From Luteolibacter sp. (GTDB taxonomy: Bacteria > Verrucomicrobiota > Verrucomicrobiia > Verrucomicrobiales > Akkermansiaceae), in the NCBI GenBank assembly GCA_030696085.1, contig JAUYNL010000079.1, forward strand, positions 1-32,550: DNA of 32,550 nucleotides, given 5' to 3'. Below the pieces are notes generated by a model. That model was given only the letters and a program-made list of their open reading frames with translations. It was not told where the DNA came from and did no database searches. This document shows, piece by piece, positions 17,901-25,062 of the stretch (its first letter is position 1; the number at the start of each line of letters is the position of its first letter). The translations under genes and the position numbers were made by a program.

Positions 17901-18007
17901 ACATCGTCTCCAAATGGAACGCCGGGCCACGGCATCGCGCTCACACCGCCGGTGAGGTGGCGTTCGATGCAGGCCTCGAGGGCGCTCTCGTTGGTTTGAC
18001 TTGGCAT
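14978..18007 (-). CDS. hsdR: Type I restriction enzyme, R subunit (HsdR)
   Basis: A 1009-residue HsdR, the motor and nuclease subunit of a type I restriction-modification enzyme. The N-terminal nuclease core has Asp160 and the pair Glu174-x-Lys176 (ATLELKN), matching the PD-(D/E)xK site. The translocase has Walker A HSAGSGKS (324-331), the DEAH box (431-434) and a later FAFTATPK. The C-terminal part is helical and acidic, suited to binding the methylase core. The length is normal for the family. The start is ATG with no Shine-Dalgarno sequence, three bases after the stop of the AlbA-type gene, so it is the last gene of the hsd transcript. It is intact. Confidence 0.96.
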   Translation of the reverse strand: MPSQTNESALEACIERHLTGGVSAMPWPGVPFGDDVTPYQTSKGAGYLRGKSTDFNTEFAIDETRFWQFLESTQAPELAKLHYKADWKRQVLERLHRKLKKDGILAVLKKGLDVDNAHLTLFYRLPYNDLNPDVTAKFESNVFSVTRQVYFSKTDHKSVDMVVFLNGLPLATLELKNPWTGQNVNHAKKQYREDRDPKETLFQFRRCLVHFAVDPDEVWMTTKLDGKGTYFLPFNKGLLNGQGKGNPVNPDGHKTAYLWQDILTRHSLSNIIEHFAKVTEEKDKKTKQVRQTLYFPRYHQLDVVRKILADLKKKGIGLRYLIQHSAGSGKSNSIAWLAYQLIELYDAGGENNLFDSVIVVTDRRVLDRQLDRSIRQFSEFKNLLAHADSAADLRSHLEKCKKLITTTIQKFPFIVDGIADMSDRKFAVIIDEAHSSQGGQAADKLNMTIGATDEDEEPEDYQEKILQAMERRKMGKNASYFAFTATPKKATLEKFGVRNAEGGFDPFDLYSMKQAIEENFILDVLANYTTYKSYYEVRKSIEDNPEFDTIKAQKKLRSYVESHQQTIDAKAAMMVDHFNLQVVGTKKLRGQARGMVVTRNIESAIRYFFAIRNELKKVNAPFQAIIAFSGSKKVDGIDYTEDSINGFPSKDIPDKFKEPGYRILVVANKFLTGFDEPLLHTMYVDKRLQGVLAVQTLSRLNRSNEKMQKQDTFVLDFYNSAAEIKSAFDDFYTSTSLTEPTDINILHDIKDALDDVAIYEDEDIETFNELFFNGVDAEQLHPIIDETVSRFDLIEDENDKIDFKIKAKQFVKLYGQLACIMPFPVSAWEKLHWFLKFLIPKLKVKDKDKDQLDALLESVDLSTYALQRVRLNEQIALDAAATELEPDNEHVHGVHEPGEDESPLDEIIRHFNERWFSAWPATPEEQRIKLVKLLEHVQHSAAYTEQVEGNPDEQNRDLALRSLIGSAVNKERKKDLELYKLYAGDPDFRKSLEESLIRILALHEKSKPA

Positions 18008-18010
18008 GGA

Positions 18011-19207
18011 TCAGCGCTCGGGGTGTTTGAAAACCGTCACCTTGAAATAGCCGGTGCCATACTCGAAAACCGCCGGTGGATTTCCATTCTCCGCCAACAA
18101 GGCTTGGGCGCGGGCAATGCCGCGGCCAAAGCGGTTGGCATAGCGCATCACCATCATCACCTCCGCCAGCACCGGATTGCGGTAGTCGTTCACCCTGGGG
18201 AAATTCTCTGGATTGACGTCACCATACAGACCTCCGACGTTCTGGATCTCGATCCGGTCGGAGTGCTGGTAAAAGCGCACGGGCGAGTTGGACTGGTAAT
18301 CGCGGTGCAGCACCGCATTCACCACCAGCTCGCGGATCGCGTCCTCCGGATAGTCCCAGATGTAGCGCTCCCGAAGGGCGCTCTCCTTTACTGGTTTCAT
18401 GGTGAAACGACTGCCAATGAAGCGGTCCAAGGTCCACATCATGTCCAGCAGATTACCGTTGAACACCTTGCTTTCGAGCACTTCGGAAGCAAGCGACTCG
18501 CCGCCGAAACTCACGTATTGCACATAGGCCCCCGGAAAACGGGCGAGCGGATCACGTCCGAAAACGATGCAGCCCGCGTTGGTCGGACAGTTGCGGTTGA
18601 GATGATAAAAATGCAGGGAGGAGAGTTGCAGCACCAATTCACGGCCATTCTCCTTGATCACCTCCGGATCGATGGCCTTGCCACGGTAGGTGTTCTGGAA
18701 CAAGCCCAGATCCAAATCCTCCAGCGTGGCGTCCGGACACGGGGTGATGTCGAAGGTCCGGAAACGCGAACTGCGGCGCTCCAACAGGCGGCGCTCCTCA
18801 GACTCGCTCGCCGTCGCCTTGCGCGGTCCCACGCGGATATGCACGCGGCCCCGGTAGCGCACCGGCGTCAGATCACTGGGATGCACCTCCACCACCAGAA
18901 ACTCACCGCCATCCGGATGCGGTTGCTTGAATACGGAAAGCATCGGTTGCGGCAGAATCTGCCCGTCATCCCGATACGAGGCGAATTGCTTCTGAAGCTC
19001 ATCTGTGATCGCCAGATCCGGCGACAGGGACCCATCATCCTCCACACCCACGAGCAGGTAGCCCGGCTTGCCGTGCCCCGGCATGTCGTTGGAAAACGAG
19101 CAGATCGCCTCGCGAAACTTGTCCGTATTTGTCACCGAGCGGGTGCGCTCGATCCGGTCCGCCTCGGTTGAGGTCAGCACTTCCTTCACTTGTTCGATAC
19201 TCAACAT
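18011..19207 (-). CDS. ATP-binding protein with AlbA/Schlafen-type N-terminal domain
   Basis: A 398-residue protein with an N-terminal AlbA_2 (Schlafen-like putative nucleic-acid-binding) domain, seen in DKFREAICSFSNDMPGHG ... GYLLVGVEDDGS (residues about 30-62). Its C-terminal half resembles HATPase_c_4, with EDAIRELVVNAVLHRDY followed by HSDRIEIQNVGGLYG and NRFGRGI. Proteins of this build are common next to type I restriction genes, but their role there is not settled; transcriptional control and defence have both been suggested. The ATG at 19207 is chosen over upstream frame because the domain starts right after it (MLSIEQVKEVL). It has three bases to hsdR and 46 bases from the DUF1828 gene, so it is part of the same operon. 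Confidence 0.88.
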   Translation of the reverse strand: MLSIEQVKEVLTSTEADRIERTRSVTNTDKFREAICSFSNDMPGHGKPGYLLVGVEDDGSLSPDLAITDELQKQFASYRDDGQILPQPMLSVFKQPHPDGGEFLVVEVHPSDLTPVRYRGRVHIRVGPRKATASESEERRLLERRSSRFRTFDITPCPDATLEDLDLGLFQNTYRGKAIDPEVIKENGRELVLQLSSLHFYHLNRNCPTNAGCIVFGRDPLARFPGAYVQYVSFGGESLASEVLESKVFNGNLLDMMWTLDRFIGSRFTMKPVKESALRERYIWDYPEDAIRELVVNAVLHRDYQSNSPVRFYQHSDRIEIQNVGGLYGDVNPENFPRVNDYRNPVLAEVMMVMRYANRFGRGIARAQALLAENGNPPAVFEYGTGYFKVTVFKHPER

Positions 19208-19253
19208 GGATGGCGGCAGAATAGGACTTTTGAAATTATTGTCACGGCGGGTT

Positions 19254-20045
19254 TCAATTCGTCTTCGCCCCCAGAAACTCGTGAATCCTATCCGTCTCCT
19301 CATACGAGCAGAATAGCGAGCACACCTCCTCACCGATGGCGCGGCTGTCGGGGTCGATCTCCTGGTGGTGGGGATCGTAGATCATGGCGGGGCGCAGAGC
19401 CGGGTGCGCGGCGCGGAGATCGTTCCAGCGCCAGCCCCATTGCTCCATGGTGCTGAGGATGCGGCCGTGACGGCGGATGATCTGGAAGGCGATCGGGCTT
19501 TCCTCGGCGATGTAGTAATCCAGCCTCACGTTTTTGCGGGTGCGGCCGTTCAGCGTCGTGCCGGGCAGGGCGATCACGCCGTGGTCCTTGAAGACCCGTT
19601 GCAGCGTCTCGTCCGGGATGTCCAGCGTGCGCGGCTTGAGGTCGCTCAGGTAGTGGAGATGCGCGATGGCCACCAGCGCCTCGGCGAAGACGTGCAGGTC
19701 CACGCCCTCCATGCCTTTTGGGAACCAGTGGAACAGCTCAAGCCCGTCGCGCTCGATCCCGCACTCGTCACAGATCTCGTCCAGATACCGTTGCACGGCG
19801 TCAGTCTCGATGTTCTGTCCTTGGGCGACGAGCCAGCCGAGCGTGCGGCCACGGTCGGTAACCTTCAGGCCGGCGGGAAGATGGTCTTCCAGATCCACCA
19901 CGATCTGCCAGCCGTCCGGGTAGGTATGCGGCAGCGCGAGCGATAGCCCTTGGCGGGTCTTGGCGATTTCCAGCGACTCCTGCCAAAAGGCGTACAGGAG
20001 CTGGCGGACGGATTCGGGTGTGAGTGGCGCGGCGAAGGTGCTCAC
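19254..20045 (-). CDS. DUF1828/DUF1829 domain protein
   Basis: A 263-residue protein that I recognise as the DUF1828 plus DUF1829 type. The N-terminal half contains LPHTYPDGWQIVVDLEDHLP and LKVTDRGRTLGWL (about 39-71). The C-terminal half contains NVRLDYYIAEESPIAFQII, then HPALRPAMIYDPHHQEIDPD. Such proteins are scattered through phage and mobile-element regions, and I know of no proven function. It starts with GTG overlapping the stop of the preceding small gene by four bases (GTGA), implying a co-translated pair. It sits between an anticodon-nuclease-like gene and the AlbA-type gene in the hsd operon. Confidence in the family is fair; any role (defence accessory, toxin-antitoxin part) is inference. 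Confidence 0.8.
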   Translation of the reverse strand: MSTFAAPLTPESVRQLLYAFWQESLEIAKTRQGLSLALPHTYPDGWQIVVDLEDHLPAGLKVTDRGRTLGWLVAQGQNIETDAVQRYLDEICDECGIERDGLELFHWFPKGMEGVDLHVFAEALVAIAHLHYLSDLKPRTLDIPDETLQRVFKDHGVIALPGTTLNGRTRKNVRLDYYIAEESPIAFQIIRRHGRILSTMEQWGWRWNDLRAAHPALRPAMIYDPHHQEIDPDSRAIGEEVCSLFCSYEETDRIHEFLGAKTN

Positions 20046-20503
20046 AACAAACCTCCTTCCCAGCCCAAGTCAATGTTCCAAATCACGGCCACCTTGCGGG
20101 TGAAGTCCGAGAAATCGCCCGGATCGAAGTCCGGCAAAGGTTCGTGGCGGTTGTAGGCCGCGGCGTTCGTCGGCAGATTCGGATCGACGATGTTCTGGTG
20201 CCAGCCCGCTTCAATCCGCAGCTTCGCACGGAAATTCCGCCGACCCACCGCACAATGGCCGATTCCCCTGACCCGCTGCTGGTCCAGCCGCAGCGTGGCG
20301 TCGTAACTCGTCGGATCATGGCTCACTCCGGCCACGCCGTGGTAGCGGATGTCGAGAAATGACCCACCTACCAGCTCCACAAACGCCTCGAAACTCAGGC
20401 CATGGCTGCCGCGCTTCTTCGGCGACACGCTCTGCCCCGCGACCAAAGCCTTTGGGGCTTTAACGATCTCGTGGATGCGGGCGGCGGTGTGGCGGTAGGG
20501 CAT
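20042..20503 (-). CDS. Unknown protein, translationally coupled to the DUF1828 gene
   Basis: A 153-residue soluble protein with no recognised domain. It starts MPYRHTAARIHEIVKAPKAL, has a basic N-terminal 35 residues, a GLSFEAFVELVGGSFLDIRY segment and a tryptophan-containing end (VAVIWNIDLGWEGG). There is no signal peptide or membrane helix. Its stop overlaps the GTG of the DUF1828 gene by four bases, and its start is five bases after the stop of the RloC-like gene, so it is certainly part of the same run. A partner of the DUF1828 protein is the simplest reading. The ATG is the only reasonable start. Confidence 0.75.
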   Translation of the reverse strand: MPYRHTAARIHEIVKAPKALVAGQSVSPKKRGSHGLSFEAFVELVGGSFLDIRYHGVAGVSHDPTSYDATLRLDQQRVRGIGHCAVGRRNFRAKLRIEAGWHQNIVDPNLPTNAAAYNRHEPLPDFDPGDFSDFTRKVAVIWNIDLGWEGGLL

Positions 20504-20508
20504 TGATG

Positions 20509-22902
20509 TTATCGCGGAACAAATGGATCGGCGCGGCCCACGGCGGACAATAAGTCTGCAAATTGAACACCATCGTCAAATTTCATCTTTTTGAGAACGT
20601 GTTCAGCAACTTTGGAAATCTCGTCACAATCGACCGGCTGGATCCCTCGATCAATCACACCTCCCAAATGGGAATACTCATTTGTTAGGCGATTCACCAA
20701 TTCCCGCGCCGGATCGTCCCCCTCAAAGTATTTGTCGAGGCGCTTATTCCCGTCGCCATCATCAGACGAGAAGGGAAACTTAAAGAACAGAAACACCTCC
20801 AGGAATTTCCTTAGATTATTCCCAAAGTTATAGAATGAATGGTGGGATTTTGTGGCGTTGGCCGAATCAAGACACTCGCAGATTTCATCAAACAAAAAGT
20901 GAAATTCCGTGACATAGTTCCTCAGGTAGTCAGGCATCAACTCGATATCGCTTAGGTCTTTCTTTCGAATTACCACAAACTGCTCGTGATTCTTCTTTGG
21001 CTTCGAAAGCTTTTTCAGAAACTTCAGAAACTCCAAGCTATGAGTCGAAATAAAAAGCTGCATGTATCGGTAAGTTTTATTCCCCGAGCCATCGGTCACA
21101 GCTCTTGCAATTAGGCTTTCAATGAGTCCATACACAAAAAATACATGGTTCCCATCCAGACTGGAAACTGGATCATCAATGTAGATGATGAGGTCTTTTC
21201 CTTCGGAATCGGCGCCTTGAAGTTTGGCCATGAAGTAACAAAATGCGATCAAGCTACATTCGCCATCGCTAAGATTGTAAGCCTTTGCCTCTCCTCGCAG
21301 GATTTCGAACCGAACTCCAGCCTCTGGGCCGACACCAGTATCGATAGCGACGAGTTTTAAACTTCCGTGCCCGAAGTAATGCGTCAGCAGATTGTTCACC
21401 TTTTCTGCGCCACGACGCTCATCCCGCAACTGTTTGCGCAAATCTTCGATAGCGGCTACTTCCAATGCAACATGCTTTTGTGCCGAAGTGACCTCAGTCT
21501 GGAGAGCAATCACTTCGCCACTCAACGTCGCGATATCTTTGTCGATTTTTGGCAGGTCAATTGTCGCAATGAAACTGCTGATCGCACTCAATAGAAGTTT
21601 TTTCTGTGCCGAGTTTTGTTCGGAAGATAGCCCGTTGGTCTTCTGTAATTGTTTTTCTAGAAGTGGTTCGAGTCTCGCAAAGGCCGCCTCCAATTTCGAC
21701 TGAGAATCTGCAAGGTCTCCGATTTTACGAGCTTTGAAGGGATCAGCTTGACGAGATTCAACTTCGTCCGCCAACCATTTCAGTTCAGCAAGATACTCTT
21801 TCAGATGTGTCTGAATATCTCTGTCAATCTCGACAAAGTCTTTATGAAGTGCTGGATAAATCTCCGGCTTCCCAAACGGGACAATTTTCTTCATTCGATC
21901 CGCCTCAGCATTGATCTTAGCTAATAGTCCGGACAACTCAGTGTCTAGAGCTTGCGACTCCTTACTAAAATGTTGATCGATCTTCTCCCACAAATCCCGA
22001 GGCAATGGACTGCCACAAAAACCGCAGGTCTCCCTGCTGTCGCGATGTAGTGGAATCCCTTGCTTGACCCAGGCTTGAAGTAAAGCGTCGTCGAGCAGAT
22101 CCTGAATGGGTTTCGTCGGCTTGATTTCTCTTCCGAGAATTTCTACCGCGGAAGAATGCAATGTTTGGAGATTCGGCTCAAGTGGCACTAGAGGAGCGAT
22201 TGCCGGTAGCGCTTCCTGCCGGAGGAGCGAGCGAAGTTCGACTTCTTCCTCGTCAGACAGCGGGGAGATTCCCTTTTTTTGCACGACCTGGATATCGCTC
22301 TCGATTTTCTGGATGTTGTAATTGATTACATCCCCATAGAGGTGTGGACTTTGCTTGATATCCTGATTTGCCTTGTTACGCAGAGTTTGAGTCCGGTCGG
22401 AAGTCGCTTTGTCTCGCGCCGTCACTTTTTGAACCCACTTGGCCTGTTTTTCCGCATGTACATGGCGAAATCCGGTTTTGCTTTCTACGCTGCCAAGATT
22501 TTTCTCCTTTTCTGCAATCTCTTTTTCGATCTTGGTGTTGTCTCCTCCGAGAACTGCGAATGGCTCAATGTCACCGTCCTCATTCCGAAGAAAACTAAGG
22601 TGCTCATCAACAAAGTCCTTGTTGAACACCCGGACGTGAAGTCCCTGCGAGCCGAGTGATGCGGGCGAAATCAACCCTGCGTCAGTCTTGATCGAGAAAT
22701 CTGGATTCTGGAATTTCGAAGGGAGTGCGCCCGTTTCCAAACATCGGACCAATCTTGAAAGAGTTGTTTTTCCCGAGTAGTTTCGCCCATATAGAATGTT
22801 CAGTTTCTTAAAGTCGACGGGCTGGCCGTCCTTCTTCACCTGATTCGCCCAGATGAAATTACTGAAACTCCCGAAGTTCTTGATGTCAACTCGTTGAATC
22901 AT
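20509..22902 (-). CDS. AAA_13 ATPase with RloC/PrrC-like anticodon-nuclease features
   Basis: A 797-residue protein of the AAA_13 type, the family that includes the anticodon nucleases PrrC and RloC. The ABC-type ATPase is split: Walker A GRNYSGKTT (39-47), signature LSDGE (544-548), Walker B LIIYIDDPVSSLD (571-583) and the H-loop STHS (619-622). Between the halves lies a long coiled-coil region with a CxxC (Cys293, Cys296, in ETCGFCGSPLP), the place and form of the RloC zinc hook. The C-terminus has Arg698-x3-Glu702 and His745 in NEYSH, which resembles the Arg-Glu-His triad known in PrrC, with the same Arg-to-Glu spacing. RloC and PrrC cut tRNA in the anticodon loop when phage disables restriction, and both occur inside hsd loci, as here. 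tRNase activity is therefore likely but inferred. It begins eight bases after the hsdS stop. Confidence 0.85.
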   Translation of the reverse strand: MIQRVDIKNFGSFSNFIWANQVKKDGQPVDFKKLNILYGRNYSGKTTLSRLVRCLETGALPSKFQNPDFSIKTDAGLISPASLGSQGLHVRVFNKDFVDEHLSFLRNEDGDIEPFAVLGGDNTKIEKEIAEKEKNLGSVESKTGFRHVHAEKQAKWVQKVTARDKATSDRTQTLRNKANQDIKQSPHLYGDVINYNIQKIESDIQVVQKKGISPLSDEEEVELRSLLRQEALPAIAPLVPLEPNLQTLHSSAVEILGREIKPTKPIQDLLDDALLQAWVKQGIPLHRDSRETCGFCGSPLPRDLWEKIDQHFSKESQALDTELSGLLAKINAEADRMKKIVPFGKPEIYPALHKDFVEIDRDIQTHLKEYLAELKWLADEVESRQADPFKARKIGDLADSQSKLEAAFARLEPLLEKQLQKTNGLSSEQNSAQKKLLLSAISSFIATIDLPKIDKDIATLSGEVIALQTEVTSAQKHVALEVAAIEDLRKQLRDERRGAEKVNNLLTHYFGHGSLKLVAIDTGVGPEAGVRFEILRGEAKAYNLSDGECSLIAFCYFMAKLQGADSEGKDLIIYIDDPVSSLDGNHVFFVYGLIESLIARAVTDGSGNKTYRYMQLFISTHSLEFLKFLKKLSKPKKNHEQFVVIRKKDLSDIELMPDYLRNYVTEFHFLFDEICECLDSANATKSHHSFYNFGNNLRKFLEVFLFFKFPFSSDDGDGNKRLDKYFEGDDPARELVNRLTNEYSHLGGVIDRGIQPVDCDEISKVAEHVLKKMKFDDGVQFADLLSAVGRADPFVPR

Positions 22903-22910
22903 GGAAGCAC

Positions 22911-24200
22911 TTAGTTGATCTTGATTCTACCGGTGACGGCGTGGGCGATGAGAGTGCTGCGGAGGGATTGGAGAGATTGAATGTTTTCAGCGACCTTCGC
23001 TTGGACTGCTTGGATTTTTAGAACGAGATCCGCGCAATACGCTGCAATTGCCTCCTGCTCTGCCTTCGATGGAGCGACGACAGAAAGGGTCGCGGTTTTT
23101 GATCGGTTGAGGATAGGCAGCGTTGTGAAGTCGCTGGATGAAAAAATGTATTCTCTACCGGCATTCAAAAGGTGAAGCATGTATTCTGCGGAATGTGCCG
23201 AGGAATTGATGACGATTACGTTGATCTGCTGGTTGCATCCCGCTTCGTGGAGCGAAAGATTTACGCGCCCGAGTGTGGCCCCGATGCCGATGTAAAAGAG
23301 GGAACCCGCAGGAAATGTCTCCACAGTCTCTAAACGTGTGCTTTTTGCACGCCTCTCCGATGCGTCAAGAAATCCGGAATCGCGATAGTCACCTGGGGTA
23401 TACCAGTGGACGCCATCCGGCAGGTCTTCGGCTTGTGCTACAGTGCCAGGGGTTCTTCCTGTGCCGATCTTCGTCGATACGTATTTCAGGTTCTTCACCT
23501 CCCAATGCTCTGGAATCTCCCCGATCCATTCGATGCCGGAGGGTTTGAGTTTTGCGTTGGGATTGAGCCCTCGGGTGACGGCGCGGTTGATGAGGATGGC
23601 TTTTTGCTCGTCGAGGAGTTCGATCTGGCGCTGCTTTTTGGCAATCAAGGCGTCGATCTCCGCTGTTTTCTGATCGAGGAAGGCGACGATGCGGTCGATC
23701 TCATCATCGGGCGGCAAAGGTGTGTAGCTCGTCTTGAAATGCTCGTAGCGGAGACTGTTCATGTCGTCGCACAGCCCGTAGGAGAGACGATTTGCCTCGG
23801 TGATGAATTGAGGCGTGCGGTACAGATAATGGAAATACTTTGATAGCTTTTGATTGCGCGGAGTCAGAACGACATACGCCGGACTGACGATTCCGTTGAA
23901 TGCGGAAATCCCAAGTGCCCCCTGCCAAGCTCGCATCTTGTTATAAGCAAGGTCACCAACCCGAACGACTTTGTATTTCGACTTGTCGTCGTTTGAAGAG
24001 TCTTTCTTGGCCGTGATCTCAGACTGCCGAATGATTCCTCGGCTCACGGTAACTGATAGCAGCTCCTCCTCGGGCTGATTGCATTCTTTCCTCTCATCGA
24101 AGACGCCGAGATTGCGACGAACATTCCAGTGCTCAGGAACCTCCCCGAGCCATTCGACACCGGAGTCCTTGTAACGTTCGTATTTCGGAAGGGTGGTCAT
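22911..24200 (-). CDS. hsdS: Type I restriction enzyme, specificity subunit (HsdS)
   Basis: A 429-residue HsdS, which chooses the bipartite DNA target of the type I enzyme. The family duplication is plain: each target-recognition half opens with the same phrase, SGVEWLGEVPEHWNV (13-27) and SGIEWIGEIPEHWEV (221-235). Each half is followed by a conserved helical stretch, DEIDRIVAFLDQKTAEIDAL (166-185) with its leucine-rich helix, and SKAEQEAIAAYCADLVLKIQ near the end. Both recognition regions look complete, so the protein should be functional. The start is ATG without a Shine-Dalgarno sequence. It is separated from hsdM by 862 bases holding a REP-associated transposase, which is unusual because hsdM and hsdS normally abut. 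The RloC-like gene starts eight bases after its stop. Confidence 0.95.
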   Translation of the reverse strand: MTTLPKYERYKDSGVEWLGEVPEHWNVRRNLGVFDERKECNQPEEELLSVTVSRGIIRQSEITAKKDSSNDDKSKYKVVRVGDLAYNKMRAWQGALGISAFNGIVSPAYVVLTPRNQKLSKYFHYLYRTPQFITEANRLSYGLCDDMNSLRYEHFKTSYTPLPPDDEIDRIVAFLDQKTAEIDALIAKKQRQIELLDEQKAILINRAVTRGLNPNAKLKPSGIEWIGEIPEHWEVKNLKYVSTKIGTGRTPGTVAQAEDLPDGVHWYTPGDYRDSGFLDASERRAKSTRLETVETFPAGSLFYIGIGATLGRVNLSLHEAGCNQQINVIVINSSAHSAEYMLHLLNAGREYIFSSSDFTTLPILNRSKTATLSVVAPSKAEQEAIAAYCADLVLKIQAVQAKVAENIQSLQSLRSTLIAHAVTGRIKIN

Positions 24201-24250
24201 TTAGAAAGAGAGAACGAGCTGGCATGATCATCCCGCAGGGATTCCATCCT

Positions 24251-24328
24251 GTAGCCGGTGGTTGAGCGAGGCACGAGCGACACCACCGGACGATGGAGGG
24301 AAAATATTTCCGCATCCCGGAGGGATGC
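24251..24328 (+). repeat. REP-like unit, left of the transposase
   Basis: A two-hairpin unit. GTAG (24251-24254) is directly followed by CCGGTGGT (24255-24262), whose perfect complement ACCACCGG lies at 24282-24289. A second hairpin has GCATCCC (24312-24318), a three-base loop and GGGATGC (24322-24328). The GTAG tetranucleotide at the foot of a palindrome is the known signature of bacterial REP elements recognised by RAYT transposases. An inverted copy of the unit lies on the other side of the transposase gene. Confidence 0.85.
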
Positions 24329-24354
24329 CAGCAGGTGGGTGTGGATCGGGGAAA

Positions 24355-24798
24355 TCAATCGAGATAACGCTCGTCGTATTCCACGCCGGATTTTTTGAGG
24401 AATCCGATGAGTTCCTCGCGGAATGATTTCATCCGGTGATGTTCCTCCTGATTGGTGACGTATTGTTTCACCGATTCCCGCGCCGACGCGCTGACGGTGA
24501 AGGCTGCGTAGCCTTCTTGCCATTGGAAGGATGGCAGATGGGAATCGCGGATCCATGAGGAGGAGGATTTTTTCAATTCCCGCATGAAATCGGAGAGGCA
24601 ATGGGTGGATTTCAGGGAAACGAGAAGATGGACGTGATCCGCAACACCTCCGACGCCCTGTGGCTGTGCGTCGAGGCCTTTGACGATTCCGCCGAGATAG
24701 GAATGGAGTTCGGCACGCCAAGGGGCCGCGATGATGGGTTCCCGATTTTTTGTCGCGAAGATGAGGTGGTAATGAAGGGAGGTGTGGGTCGAGGGCAT
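24355..24798 (-). mobile_element. REP-associated tyrosine transposase (RAYT, IS200/IS605-like Y1 family)
   Basis: A 147-residue Y1-type transposase. It starts MPSTHTSLHYHLIFATKNRE, typical of the family, and carries the HUH metal-binding motif DHVHLLV (His55, His57). The catalytic tyrosine is probably Tyr113 in KQYVTNQEEHH, preceded by the usual WQEGYAAFTVS (93-103). These enzymes act on single-stranded DNA hairpins, and RAYT members are domesticated to move or maintain REP palindromes. Here it is flanked on both sides by inverted GTAG-type REP units, as expected for a RAYT locus. It is intact. It sits between hsdM and hsdS on their strand, so it either rides on the hsd transcript or splits it. 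ATG start at 24798. Confidence 0.92.
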
Positions 24799-24813
24799 GA
24801 CGAACGATGGCTG

Positions 24814-24885
24814 GCACCCCTGCCGGGGTGCGGATTTCGGGGGGCATGGGTTCCGGTGGTGTCGCTGTGCTCAACCACCGGCTAC
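24814..24885 (-). repeat. REP-like unit, right of the transposase (inverted copy)
   Basis: Read on the minus strand this repeats the left unit: GTAG (plus-strand CTAC at 24882-24885), CCGGTGGT (complement of 24874-24881) with its partner (plus-strand 24853-24860), then a second hairpin with arms at 24814-24820 (GCACCCC) and 24825-24831. The second hairpin differs from the left copy in one arm base (C for T), and the partner arm has changed to match, so pairing is kept. This is the inverted partner of the unit at 24251-24328. Confidence 0.85.
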
Positions 24886-24939
24886 AAGATGGGAAGCCTC
24901 CAGCTTCGGGATTCGTAGATCGCAAGCTGACGCCGGCGA

Positions 24940-24964
24940 ATTCGCTACGCACTGCGTAGCGAAT
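24940..24964. repeat. Perfect palindrome between transposase and hsdM
   Basis: An 11-base arm ATTCGCTACGC is followed after three bases (ACT) by its exact reverse complement. It lies about 100 bases downstream of the hsdM stop in the transcribed direction. It could end the hsdM transcript or be a second family of REP-like element. No T-run follows it on the minus strand. Confidence 0.7.
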
Positions 24965-25062
24965 CTGAGGATCGGTGTTGTGAGCGGCTGCGGGCATGTC
25001 TCGGCGAGCTACTAATTAAAAAAGTAGGGCAAAATTTAAATAGCGGGCGTCACTAATAAAAT

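Noticed and set aside
17378..19171. A 597-codon plus-strand frame opposite hsdR and the AlbA-type gene
   Set aside because: It crosses two real genes and their junction, and shows no recognisable domain.
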